Source: Seminavis robusta
Lineage: Eukaryota; Bacillariophyta; Bacillariophyceae; Naviculales; Naviculaceae
Direction of reading: 5' to 3'
DNA length: 56,648 nt
Assembly: GCA_903772945.1 (NCBI GenBank)
Contig: CAICTM010000612.1
Span: 1 to 56,648 of the forward strand
Position numbers and translations under genes: made by a program. The notes under the pieces were generated by a model. It saw only the letters and a list, made by a program, of their open reading frames with translations, ran no database searches and was not told the origin of the DNA. Below are positions 33,120 through 42,691 of this stretch, in pieces. How positions within the stretch are numbered: the stretch's first letter is position 1; each line of letters starts with the position of its first letter.

Positions 33120-34368
33120 CTATGGCACCGAGGAGGATCGAGAGATGCTGGTACTACTACTGGCCGAGAATAAGCCAATATTAGCCTCCAAGGACCACAC
33201 ATCGTAACACGTACAGGCGCAGTTGCCGCCACAGGAAACTTCCAAACAGTCCAAACCAATGCGATGAAGGAATACTACAGTGTCATTGGCGGATTGATGT
33301 GTCGTTGTGGTGGTCGTCGTCAACAAGCAAACTTCCTCCGGAACGGTTCCCGTCAAATCGTTGGCGAAGAGTCGCAGTGATTCCAGGTTGGTCAAGAGTC
33401 CCAGTTCACTGGGAATGGGCCCTGACAGGTCATTGTAATTGAGGGACAAACTGACCAAATTGGTCAGACGGCCAAGAGTGGTCGGTACGGTCCCGGATAA
33501 AGAGTTTAGGGAAAACGACATGCGTTGCAATTGCGTCAATTGTCCCAGTTCCGAGGGGATTGTCGAATTTAGGTTGTTGCCCCAAAACGACAGAATTGTC
33601 AACTGGGTCATGGTGCCAATTTCCTCGGGAATCTCACCGGAGAAGAGATTTCCTGGTGATGAAATGAGCGAACATCAATAAATATAGAGAGGATTAAGAG
33701 TTGGTAACGTGCAAGGCACGACGTAAAAGACATCTTCCACGTACCTACAAACGGCAAGGACGTAAGATTCTGCAATAGCCCAATTTCTGAAGGGACATAT
33801 CCCGTAAGGTCCTGCGCAAACAGCTGTAGAGATGATAAGAGACTCAGTCGACCAAGTTCCGAGGGCACTGTCCCAGTCAGAAAATTCATGGCAAGATCCA
33901 AGACCGATAACTTGGTCAACATTGACAAAGAGTTCGGAATGGTCCCTTCAAGTCTCGTAACATTGGCCGAGAAATAACTCAACTCAGTGAGCAATCCAAT
34001 CTCAGAAGGGAGGGTCCCTGGAAATAGCGAATAGTTAATGAGTGAGTCAGGCAGGCAGGGGTATCATAAATCGTTCCTACTCTTATTTACAACGATACAC
34101 GATCGATCGATCGGTCGAGAGGAACGGTACAGTACGCACCAGAGATATCATTGAATGATAATGACAAATGCGTCAAGTCAGTCAGGAGACCAATCTCAGA
34201 TGGGATTGTGCCTATCAGGCCATCGTCGCTCCAGTCAATACGGGTTGCCGTCACCGCGACGGATCGATTCAATAGAGTGACGGTCGTCGTCGTGGTATCA
34301 TTGGTAGACTGAGATTGGACGATGGAAGCAAGACACAGCAGCGCTATCGAAAACAGAAACGGGCCCAT
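33120..34368 (-). CDS. Secreted leucine-rich-repeat protein
   Basis: Three exons (34368-34140, 34017-33745, 33652-33120) joined by GT-AG introns (122 and 92 nt, both after codon base one) give 344 codons. A signal peptide (MGPFLFSIALLCLASIVQS) is followed by plant-type LRRs with the LxGxIPxELGxLxxL pattern, such as GLIGTIPSEIGLLTDLTHL, EGTIPNSLSMLTKLSVLDL, GTVPSELGRLSLLSSLQL and SGPIPSELGLLTNLESLRL. The tail contains a Cys cluster (CGGNCACTC), usual as an LRR cap. No kinase or clear membrane span follows. Such proteins serve in extracellular recognition or adhesion; the specific role here is unknown. Exon borders fall inside repeats, as is common for LRR genes. Confidence 0.8.
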
Positions 34369-35411
34369 CTTGTGCGTTCTTTGGTAGATCAGTCTTTTAA
34401 AATTAATTGGGTGTTTCGTATCCCTTTATAAGCTTGGCGTTTGTTGGTGGTATGGTGCTTATTGGGATGCGGTAGCCCTTGGGGTTGTGCTGTGTGCGCA
34501 GTTTGACGGGACGGTCTTTGGTTTTGGCGAAAATGTGAGCGCAGGGCCGAAACAACTAACTGGGATTGGCCAACTCTGAACCATGATTGGATGCGGTGTT
34601 TTCCATTTCCCGTGGTGTTGAAGGTTTGTCTGATTATTGTGCAAGCCTTTTCCTCTTCTTTTTCCAATACGCTATACATGTAGTATCTGGAGCGATCGTT
34701 CGAGAAGGACTGGACAATGAAAATTATTCTTCTAATATAACTGGTTACCCCGGAAGCCTCCATGGACGCGTCGGATCGTCACACATCCCTACCATTATTG
34801 GGCGAGACGGTCCTGCCTCAATTGTGCCAGTCGTTTAGTCGTCTTCGGAACGATTATTGTTGGAAGCCGTGGACAATCAAATCGTGAAACGGCACTCTTG
34901 TTGGTTCAGCCTCATCATTATTGAAGGCACAGCACCTGATGACTGTCTGTCTGTCTGTCTGTCTGCTCTCCCTCATTGAATGAATTCCTATACGGTACAA
35001 GATTTGCAATGGTCTTTCTGACTCTCGTGGAACTCGTGGCAAGGACACTCATCCAAGCCATCGGTGATTTGGCAAAATAAAAGGGAACCAACTATCTAGT
35101 CTACGCTTCGTTAGCCAGACCATCAGCCCATCGAATGATTCAATTCAATCATTCAATCGTACCATACCAGGTATGTAATGAAAGACGATAGATCCGATTG
35201 AATCGAATGAATGATTCGATTCGATTCATTCGATGCAATGAGCATGTACTGTTGGTGACCATATCTTTCAGATTGAGATTGGATTCATCAGCATCATTAA
35301 ATTTATTTCAGCATTTTGGCCTTGCAAATTCGCATTCTTCACAGGCAGTGTCATTCTCTCCCTCCTTCGTTCGTAGCGTGATCGGATACAGTACTACCGG
35401 TACTTACGGTA
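34369..35411. other. Intergenic with a segment repeated near the right end
   Basis: The segment 34418-34600 (ATCCCTTTAT ... TTGGCCAACTCTGAACCATG) recurs diverged at 54953-55113. A (CTGT)n run lies near 34945-34963. AATCGAATGA-type runs lie near 35190-35235. No convincing gene is present. Confidence 0.45.
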
Positions 35412-36505
35412 TGTGGCTTCGACTTTCCTTGGCTGTTGGCTTTACCGCGACGATCTTTGCTGTAGTTTCTCGTAAGAGACCAACCACGTCTGGCTCGGAT
35501 GTTCCCTTCTTCGCCACCACGGGGGACATCTATTCTTTGCCAGGCCTCTTGGCACCTGCCCAACCCACGCACCATTTCAACGATCTTCTCAATATGTAAC
35601 CACGAGCGATGGAGTCCATCTCGCTGTGGACGTCTACCTTCCTGGAGAATACGATGTTTCGATTGGAAAACGCCTCCCAACATTTCTTCATTTGACTCGG
35701 TATCGACGAGCCGAAAAACGTACGCTTCTAGCCAGCTGGATGCGCTTGTTTGGAGAAGCCCCTGCCGATCATTTGCCAATACGGTACGTCCCTTGCAATA
35801 CCTGCAAGCCTTGGTAGGGCAGGACAACAATCCCCTAGAAGCTTATCTATGGTCTCCGTCGACGTGAGAGGCACCGGTGCATCCTATGGGCCTCGTCCTA
35901 TCGATTTGGTGGCTCGTGAGGTTCAAGATTATGTGGAAGTTGCCGAATGGGTTCATGAACAATCTTGGTGCAACGGGAAAGTGGGTTCTGGAGGGATCTC
36001 CTATGATGGGATCACTGCTGCTTTGGCGGCTGCGGCTTCCAAGAGACTGGTGCAGGCCATTGTCCTCCTCTTTGCTCCAGGTGATTTGTTTGAGGATCTT
36101 TGCTTTCCCGGAGGCATTGTCAACACTGGGTTTGTGGAATGAGCGCTTCACCCAAGCAAGCGAACGAAACATACCAGTCAACGATCCAGACGGCAGATTG
36201 CCCCGGTCTTTTAAACTCATGAGTAGCCTCCTTTTTGATGGCACCATGCACGTGGACAACGAGGAAGCTCAACTGGTGGAAGCTGTTGCCCAACACGACA
36301 ACCTTAACATGCTGGCATCGGCCAAAAAGGTCCAAGCCAAAGATTCCATTGTCAAGGCGAACAATGGCCAGTGGTACTCGATGGCCTCCTTAGGAATCAC
36401 CAGAGAAACATTTGACTGTCTGATCCAAAATGATGTTGCAGTCTACTCGCTAGCAGGGTACTATGACAGTGGGTCCTTTCGATCCTCCGCTCGATTGCAC
36501 AATTA
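35412..36505 (+). pseudogene. CocE/NonD-type hydrolase, N-terminal part, interrupted by a transposon
   Basis: The start (MWLRLSLAVGFTATIFAVVS) is a signal or anchor sequence. Family features follow in changing frames: TTSDGVHLAVDVYLPGEYDV, then VSVDVRGTGASYGPRP, GSGGISYDGITAALAAAAS (nucleophile Ser region), and AVYSLAGYYDSGSFRSSARL. The frame shifts at about 35590, 35810, 35860 and 36125, so the gene is dead or badly sequenced. At 36504-36505 (TA) the coding sequence stops at the left end of a 5.2-kb transposon and resumes after it. Members of this alpha/beta-hydrolase family (X-Pro dipeptidyl peptidase S15/CocE) cleave acyl esters or peptides. Confidence 0.7.
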
Positions 36506-36526
36506 CACGTTTTACACCTTTTAACA
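36506..36526 (+). repeat. Left terminal inverted repeat
   Basis: It starts CACGTTTTACACC and ends TTTTAACA. It pairs with 41720-41740 with four mismatches in 21 bases. Confidence 0.7.
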
Positions 36527-36670
36527 GCTTCGCGGTTTTTTCTAAGTAATGTTAAAAATATTTAACACAACAAAAGGTCGACATGACGATGGGCAATATA
36601 GATGCCGTAACCATGGTGATACAGCCGCTGCAGCGGCAATACAGTTGCCTGCAACATCAACAAGAGTCCC

Positions 36671-37243
36671 TCAGAGGTGGAGCTGGCTGAGGCCGGGAAA
36701 TTCCTCACCAAGAGAGGAAGAATCAGAGGAAGAATCAGCACGGTCGCGGTTGCGAGCACCAGCACCACCACGGTTGCGAGCACCAGCACCACCACGGTTG
36801 CGAGCACCACCACGGTTGCGATTGCGAGGAAGAGACGCAACCGAGTCCTCGTTGCTTGAGCTGTTCTCGTTTCCAGTGGCTTCGTCTTCGACAGCAGCTT
36901 CGTCTTCGACAGCATGGGCGATACGGAAAGGAGTCGACGCGCCAACAAAATGCACCGACACGATGCGATTTCCTTGATCCGCGCACAGCACAAGAACACT
37001 GGCATCCGAGTAGACGATGGTGGCATGAATATCGTCTAGAAAGATCATCTCTCCAGTTGGAATGAAAACACCTGGACGGACAAACACTGCCATGCAAATG
37101 TCTGTGCCCGTGTTGACAGCCTCCGCTACTTTCCCTTTGATCTTCTGGGCAAGGAGATTCTTGCTATCAGCAGTCAATGGCACCATGTCCTCGCCATCAC
37201 AGACAAACGAAGCAATCTTCAGCTGCTCCTGGTGGTTGCTCAT
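36671..37243 (-). CDS. Element accessory protein with Arg/Gly-rich tail
   Basis: The 190-codon frame starts at an ATG (MSNHQEQLKIASFVCDGEDM). The first 120 residues look globular (ICMAVFVRPGVFIPTGEMI, ASVLVLCADQGNRIVSVHF). The tail is a repetitive RNRGGAGARNRGGA stretch rich in Arg, Gly and Ser, which often binds nucleic acid. I recognise no family. It is divergent from the next gene, and both lie within the transposon, so it is probably cargo or an accessory factor. Extra coding-like sequence just past its stop (YHHGYGIYIAHRH, in another frame) hints at a missing 3' exon. Confidence 0.5.
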   Translation of the reverse strand: MSNHQEQLKIASFVCDGEDMVPLTADSKNLLAQKIKGKVAEAVNTGTDICMAVFVRPGVFIPTGEMIFLDDIHATIVYSDASVLVLCADQGNRIVSVHFVGASTPFRIAHAVEDEAAVEDEATGNENSSSNEDSVASLPRNRNRGGARNRGGAGARNRGGAGARNRDRADSSSDSSSLGEEFPGLSQLHL

Positions 37244-37534
37244 GTTGGTTGGTTTCGTTTAATCGGAAAAGTGTAGAAAATGAGCTTTGTGTCGAATCGA
37301 CAATCAACCTTGATCGACGTCCATCCATTGCTGGCGTGACAGCGGAAGTTATGTCTCTCTTTACGCGAGTCTTGGCTCCAGAACAATCTAGGACGACTCT
37401 TCGTCGATTGATTTTGTTGTCTCAAGAGGAGCATACCACACTCTCAAGAACCTTCCAGCGACCAGGCACGCTGTGGGCGACCGTTGGTCCGCCGCACCAA
37501 CCTTTGCTTCGAAGCACAATTTTAAGGGAGCAAG

Positions 37535-38056
37535 ATGGCGAATATCAATCCTTCTGACGCTGAGTGGGTTACAGTTTTGACTGTTTATCCTGTTACCAAT
37601 CTAGATGATATGGAGGCTTCCGACGAAAAACACCCTGTGATCCTGTGGCGAATGGTATCTGGAGGAGAGTGGGAAGTCAAAGCAACTGAAATCTTGTTCC
37701 AACGATTTCACGGATCTTCCAAATTTCGGTTCATGGTGAAAGGATTTCTACGTGTTGACGACACTATTAACCAGCATCAAGAGCATTTTCCTGTTGGATT
37801 GACGAAGCGAGTTCGTTGGATGGACCCAAAGTGCACTACCCTCCGAGGAACGAAGTCCAAGAGTCGCTTGGTTGAAGTTGTTTTCTCATACGATGAGGAG
37901 AGCAATCCACAAGCTAATGATGTGGTCCGAGTCGAAGTCATTGTTCCTAAAACAAGTGACAGCGACAAAGGCAAGCCTCTTCACAAGGCACTCAACTGGG
38001 CGCGATCTTTGGTGCAGACCCAGCTTGATTTGGAGGATTTCAAGAGCTCTGTTTGA
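37535..38056 (+). CDS. Element accessory protein of unknown function
   Basis: An ATG-started frame of 173 codons (MANINPSDAEWVTVLTVYPV) reads as a compact mixed globular protein: GGEWEVKATEILFQRFHGS, SRLVEVVFSYDEESNPQAND, then a helical C-terminus (HKALNWARSLVQTQLDLEDF). No family is recognised. It lies back to back with the accessory gene on its left, and its 3' end faces the transposase 3' end across 62 nt. Confidence 0.55.
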   Translation: MANINPSDAEWVTVLTVYPVTNLDDMEASDEKHPVILWRMVSGGEWEVKATEILFQRFHGSSKFRFMVKGFLRVDDTINQHQEHFPVGLTKRVRWMDPKCTTLRGTKSKSRLVEVVFSYDEESNPQANDVVRVEVIVPKTSDSDKGKPLHKALNWARSLVQTQLDLEDFKSSV

Positions 38057-38118
38057 ACGTATGAAATCTTATTTGACAGACAATAAGCAAATGATGCTAT
38101 AACAATCTATTTAATTGC

Positions 38119-41100
38119 TCAAAGACTCGATATAATCGCCTCTGCCTCTTCCGTTTTCATCTTGTGCAGAACGTTTAGCAGGATGCTTTCCCTCCGATCA
38201 GATGCAATAGCAAGTAGCCGTGTCGCAAGATAATCGTCTTCGGTTTCCATGCATCGCTCCAATCCAACGTCTTTTGAAAAGCACGTGATGTCTCCAGTTC
38301 TTAGCTGATCGAGCCTCTCCTCGTCTTGTTCTGTCCAATCACCATCGTCCGGAGCTTGCATTGCCGAGTATTTCTCATTCCACAGCTTCAACAGCACCGG
38401 CTTGTTGACTTTGATCTTCTCATTGTTTGGAGCGGCTGGATTCGCTCCTTGCTTCCACTGTATCAACATTGCAAGCTCCGGTTTCCGAAGATCTTTGGCG
38501 TCTTTCCCTTCTAGCAAAATCTTGCGTGCTTCGATCGCAACGTCAATACCAGCACTGCACTGCTTCTTCCTCTTCTCCAGCTCTTCTATCTCCTTTAGCC
38601 ACTCCTTCCGCGTAAATGCAATCAGAGCATCGTCACAAGTCATCGGTCCTCCTCCACCGGTAACATGAAACCATCCTCCAGCAGTGGAGACGCTCATAAT
38701 AGCATCCTGCCGCTCGCGAGTGTTTGGAATCGTCTTGGTCGAGTTTCGGCCTCTGGTTTGTGCTCCAGTGACACGATTGGCAGCACGTTGTAAGTTGTTG
38801 GCAAGTGTGTAGCCGTTTTCCACAAGCATACGCACAGCTTCATCATTTTGTTCCTCCAACTCTTGAAGCAGTGTCCCGTAAGGGTCGGCAACCTCATCGA
38901 TATCACCGGCTTCGCTCTCAACGATTTCGTGTCGGATCTGTGTTGCTTTCAAAGCTTGTCGAGTGCTTGGACAGTAGCCACATTTATCCATTGCCTCGTG
39001 AATGTGGTCTTTATCCAGTGCTTTAGTGAACGCATTCTCTAGCTCAATAGAGCTTCCATCAATCATCGTCACACTCCCTCCAAAGACCAATGATGTCACG
39101 TCCGACATCGATAACGATGCCGACTCTCCCTCCAAGCGAAATCGTGCTTGCCAAAGGCGTTGTCTATTTTCGTAGACCAGCTTCTTAAGATAACTGAAGA
39201 CTTGATCACACTCTTGGCCAACCTCTGTTCCATTTGGCATTCCGGGGTATAGATGAGCTCCTCTGGATCGCAACAATCTGAGCATCGGAGGATTGAGCCG
39301 GCCTGGTCCAGAGTTCACTTTGATGAGCAACGATGACTCCTTGGTATCGGCACAATCTGGGTAGAGAGGAAGAACGCATCGTTCAAAGAAATCGTTAAGC
39401 ATTTCCTTTGTCATGCTCCCCTTGGGATTCATAGCAAAAGGAATGTTGTGTGCCCTTGGTTTATCGAAGCCATAGATTGCCTCCACTTGTGGCAGACACT
39501 TTGCGAAATCCGCTTTCAGTTTATAGTTAGCTGGATTCTTTGCGTGGCTGGGAAAGAGGAGCAGTGGTGGCAGAGCTTCACCAGCAAAATTTAAGCCAAA
39601 CATGATAGTCATCTTTGCGCCTGACTTTTCAGCCGCAGTGCCAGCGTCAGCTAAACCAATCCCCGTTGCGGTAGGGACTTTCGATTCTCTTCCACCAATC
39701 GAAGAGTCGGCTCCATCAAGAGCCACATTCATTTCATCGAATTGTAGCACATGACTAAGACGTTGTTCATCCCAGACAATGAACCCAACTTCCTCCGAGG
39801 ATTCATCTTGATTAAGAGGACGGGCGAATCCGAGACGAACTGCTTCCTCTTCCCATTTCTTGTAGTGCAACAGCTGAGACTGATACGTGAGCCAGAGGAT
39901 ACGAAGGGATTCCCTACTGTCAGCTTTGTTGAGATCTTGTAGATGACAAATTGCTTTTTCAATCCTCGAATAAAACTTCGAATCATTCATTGGTTCCAGA
40001 CCATCAGTTTGTCTTTTGCTATTCAAGATTTCACCAACACAGCTCTTGAGTTGCTCCCTTGTGGACCGACTACTGCAATTAGCTTGTTCGATTGCACAAG
40101 CAGTAAAGACAAGATCACAAAATGCCTTGAAGACGTCTTCTGGAACCTCGCCTTTCCGACCAAGTCTTGGAGGCGATTTGCCGACGTTGCCCGTTCGAAC
40201 AGCTGTAGTCAACTCTCTTCCAGAAATGCAATCAATTCCGGAGAGGTTGTTCAAAGCTCTTGCTACATCTTCAGCGGTTTGGAATACTGTGAGAGTGTTT
40301 TCTCTCATTTGCACGGACTTGTACAACATTGTGCCAGCCTTGTACATGGATTTACGGATGTTGTCCAACTCTCGATGTGTCTGCCGCTCCACTTGAGCCG
40401 CATGCGTAGTTCTCCGGGGATCTTTTGTTGTTGTCAAGTGAGAGATGTCACTTTTTATATTGGCCTGCCTCCGCTTTCGAATCTGTTTCAATGATAAATT
40501 TCTCGCCGTTGTGTCAATGGAATTCTCGTCACCAAATACATGAATCTCTGGACTACCAAACAGTGGGGGAGAATTAAAAATTTCGATGTCTTCACCGTTG
40601 ATTGTCACAACAGGAACAATACCACCATCGCCATTGGCGGAGGATGCCACCGACAGAGGCGATATCATCGGTTCCCTCCGAGCTGTTGCATGGATATTGA
40701 TTTGAGGAGGGGGACGCGGACCCCAGCGTTGCTGTTGGTTGTTGGTGGTCGGAAGACGTGGAAGCTGCTTGTTAATGGGTTGTAAAGGCGTAGGAGAGAG
40801 TGGTGGAGCTGATTTCAGCGCACGGGACACTCGCATGTACTCTTTCCCCGGACCGGATTGCTCCTTAGAAAACCCTGCGGCTAGCATAGCATGAGCAAGG
40901 GGTACTTGCTTCCGATTGTCAGTGCGGTATTTCATTCTTTGAGCAATATAGACCGCTCTCCTGCAATTTTCATCGTAGCTGTTGACATGTAGTATTGAAC
41001 CATATCGTTGATGGGCACCAACTGCCAATAAATGGAATCGGGCCTTCATTGCTTCCGACAGCGCATCTTCTTCTTTCATTCCAACCGAGATCAAAGCATC

Positions 41101-41319
41101 TTCAGCATCGAGGTGGAGGGTGCCCCATTCCGGAATGGACCTGTACACTTCGACAGCAAGCTGAAGCAACACATTCTCGTCGTCCATGGTCGCCATTTGA
41201 CTGCCGCAGAATGGAATCGGTGGAATTGCCCGTCGACAGCTCAAGGCAATCCAAACAGTACCAAACCGACAGCACATGAAGCCAAATTTTCCTCCCATCT
41301 TCATCCGCAAGACGTTCAT
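38119..41319 (-). CDS. DDE transposase (pogo/CENP-B/Jerky-like) with altered second acidic residue
   Basis: One uninterrupted frame of 1066 codons. The start may instead be the ATG at 41193 (MATMDDENVLLQLAVEVYRS), which begins the protein-like part. After a long N-terminal region with a basic segment (LSLKQIRKRRQANIKSD), a DDE_1-type catalytic core is visible: LQFDEMNVALDGADSS (first Asp), IMFGLNFAGEALPPLLLFPS, LLIKVNSGPGRLN and VGQECDQVFSYLKKL (third acid). In the family the second motif is normally DSGPGR; here it reads NSGPGR, so the catalytic Asp is Asn and the enzyme should be inactive unless neighbours compensate. A C-terminal charged coiled region follows. It would have mobilised the element that carries it. 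Confidence 0.75.
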   Translation of the reverse strand: MNVLRMKMGGKFGFMCCRFGTVWIALSCRRAIPPIPFCGSQMATMDDENVLLQLAVEVYRSIPEWGTLHLDAEDALISVGMKEEDALSEAMKARFHLLAVGAHQRYGSILHVNSYDENCRRAVYIAQRMKYRTDNRKQVPLAHAMLAAGFSKEQSGPGKEYMRVSRALKSAPPLSPTPLQPINKQLPRLPTTNNQQQRWGPRPPPQINIHATARREPMISPLSVASSANGDGGIVPVVTINGEDIEIFNSPPLFGSPEIHVFGDENSIDTTARNLSLKQIRKRRQANIKSDISHLTTTKDPRRTTHAAQVERQTHRELDNIRKSMYKAGTMLYKSVQMRENTLTVFQTAEDVARALNNLSGIDCISGRELTTAVRTGNVGKSPPRLGRKGEVPEDVFKAFCDLVFTACAIEQANCSSRSTREQLKSCVGEILNSKRQTDGLEPMNDSKFYSRIEKAICHLQDLNKADSRESLRILWLTYQSQLLHYKKWEEEAVRLGFARPLNQDESSEEVGFIVWDEQRLSHVLQFDEMNVALDGADSSIGGRESKVPTATGIGLADAGTAAEKSGAKMTIMFGLNFAGEALPPLLLFPSHAKNPANYKLKADFAKCLPQVEAIYGFDKPRAHNIPFAMNPKGSMTKEMLNDFFERCVLPLYPDCADTKESSLLIKVNSGPGRLNPPMLRLLRSRGAHLYPGMPNGTEVGQECDQVFSYLKKLVYENRQRLWQARFRLEGESASLSMSDVTSLVFGGSVTMIDGSSIELENAFTKALDKDHIHEAMDKCGYCPSTRQALKATQIRHEIVESEAGDIDEVADPYGTLLQELEEQNDEAVRMLVENGYTLANNLQRAANRVTGAQTRGRNSTKTIPNTRERQDAIMSVSTAGGWFHVTGGGGPMTCDDALIAFTRKEWLKEIEELEKRKKQCSAGIDVAIEARKILLEGKDAKDLRKPELAMLIQWKQGANPAAPNNEKIKVNKPVLLKLWNEKYSAMQAPDDGDWTEQDEERLDQLRTGDITCFSKDVGLERCMETEDDYLATRLLAIASDRRESILLNVLHKMKTEEAEAIISSL

Positions 41320-41439
41320 TGAGTTGACACATGGCTAGACCTGTGAGGGTTCCCTTAAAAGCGGCACAATGCCCAACACTCTTGTCATTTTGCTCTCCAT
41401 CGGCATCAATCAAGTGCCGACCGCACGAGTTTGAATGCT

Positions 41440-41740
41440 TCAAATTTTGGCTTGGGGGATGCTGTTAAATCTATCAATATCAGGTGTTAAATCCAAAAAT
41501 GTGTTTTGTTAAAAGCCCAATCTTGAAAACGTTGTTTTAACACTGTTTGTTAGCGATGCAATGTTAAACCTCGAGTCATGCTAGTGTTAAATCGGTAGTC
41601 CACAATTGGGTTAAAAGTGAACGGCAAAAGGTTTTTTAACATTCGAGAATTATTGGGCGAAAATGCGATGTTAAAGAATCCGAATGTTGCAGTTAAAAAA
41701 CGCTTAACATTGCGTTAAATGTTAAAAAGGGCTAAACGTG
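41440..41740. repeat. Subterminal GTTAAA-rich region of the transposon
   Basis: About ten GTTAAA or TTTAAC words occur in 300 bp before the right terminal inverted repeat. A smaller cluster lies behind the left end (36524-36575). Repeated short words of this kind are typical transposase-binding sites. Confidence 0.5.
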
Positions 41741-41742
41741 TA

Positions 41743-42691
41743 CATTCTAGAACATGGCAAACTGCAAAACACAAAACGCAAAGCTTACTATTGGGCCTTG
41801 GACCCATGGAGCGAGAGCTTGTTGGACACCCACAAGCAACACCACAAAACCTAGTTACCCTCTGATGCAAGACGTCAAGCGCTTTTTGGACTGCAAACTT
41901 CGCGACGACTGTCGAGATATGCCTTCCTCTGAGCCTCCTCTGCATTATTTCTTTCCGGCGCTGACAAATGGTGCACGGGTGCCAATGCTTGGCCGCCAAG
42001 AGAAGGTCTAACATCCCAAGCAGTCGCTCTTTCGGACCTCTCCATCCAGATCAATGGGACCGACGTTCAGACAACATCGACGGACAAGCACATTGAATAT
42101 TATCTGGATTTCAGGGCCACTTCTGGCTTTAATAGTCGCTGGAATTTGGTGCAGCACATAATGAAACGTCCCATTACCTATCCAGACCGCCTTGCCCAGT
42201 GGAAACACTCCCTTGGTTTTGCAACCAAGCCGTTGACGCAAGATTGGGCCTTGGTGGGCACTACTCATGTGGCACTCACCCTTGCACTCAATCCAGGAGC
42301 TACCGATACCGCCATTTTCGCCTACCTGGACAATTACAATCCTGTTTCGGGGGTGGCGAATTACATAACAGAGGGTTGTATTCGAGCTGTGCATCGAGCG
42401 TCTACAAACAACAACAACAACAACAAGACCACACACGTTGGGGCCTTTGATACCATCGAGCGATCCTACCTGATGCGTGACATGCTGGCGTTGGAAGACT
42501 GGACAACGGTAGAGTTCTCGCTGGAGCCAGTCGCCTATCTTGTACCCAAAGGGAATGTGCTAAGGTTCAGCTTGGCAGGAGCCGACACGGACAACTACTA
42601 TTTGGAAAATATCAAGGGACTTGCACAGTCTTGGCGCATTGATGCTTCTCGATCAGAGCTCCTTAAGTTAAACATAGTCATGTCTAGCTAG
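41743..42691 (+). pseudogene. CocE/NonD-type hydrolase, C-terminal part after the transposon
   Basis: Directly after the right TA the hydrolase resumes: KLTIGPWTHGARACW, KPSYPLMQDVKRFLDCKL, EPPLHYF. After a frameshift near 42008 it continues to the end with ALSDLSIQINGTDV, DTAIFAYLDNYNPVSGVANY, ITEGCIRAVHR, LEPVAYLVPKGNVLRFSLAG and a stop at 42691. This is the jelly-roll C-terminal domain of the S15/CocE family. A run of AAC codons gives six Asn between RAVHRASTN and KTT; the copy at 54 kb has ten. It belongs with 35412-36505. Confidence 0.75.

Larger units (their letters stand above)
36506..41740. mobile_element. 5.2-kb pogo/CENP-B-like DNA transposon flanked by TA
   Basis: The left end is CACGTTTTACACCTTTTAAC and the inward-read right end is CACGTTTAGCCCTTTTTAAC; 17 of the first 21 positions agree. 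A TA dinucleotide lies outside each end (36504-36505 and 41741-41742), as expected of Tc1/mariner/pogo-type target duplication. The element carries a 1000-residue DDE transposase-like gene and two accessory genes, and it splits a hydrolase gene. Many GTTAAA words crowd both subterminal regions. Confidence 0.75.

Noticed and set aside
35412..35597. Short independent secreted peptide starting at 35412
   Set aside because: Its continuation in the neighbouring frame matches the CocE-type hydrolase, so it is the broken N-terminus of that gene.
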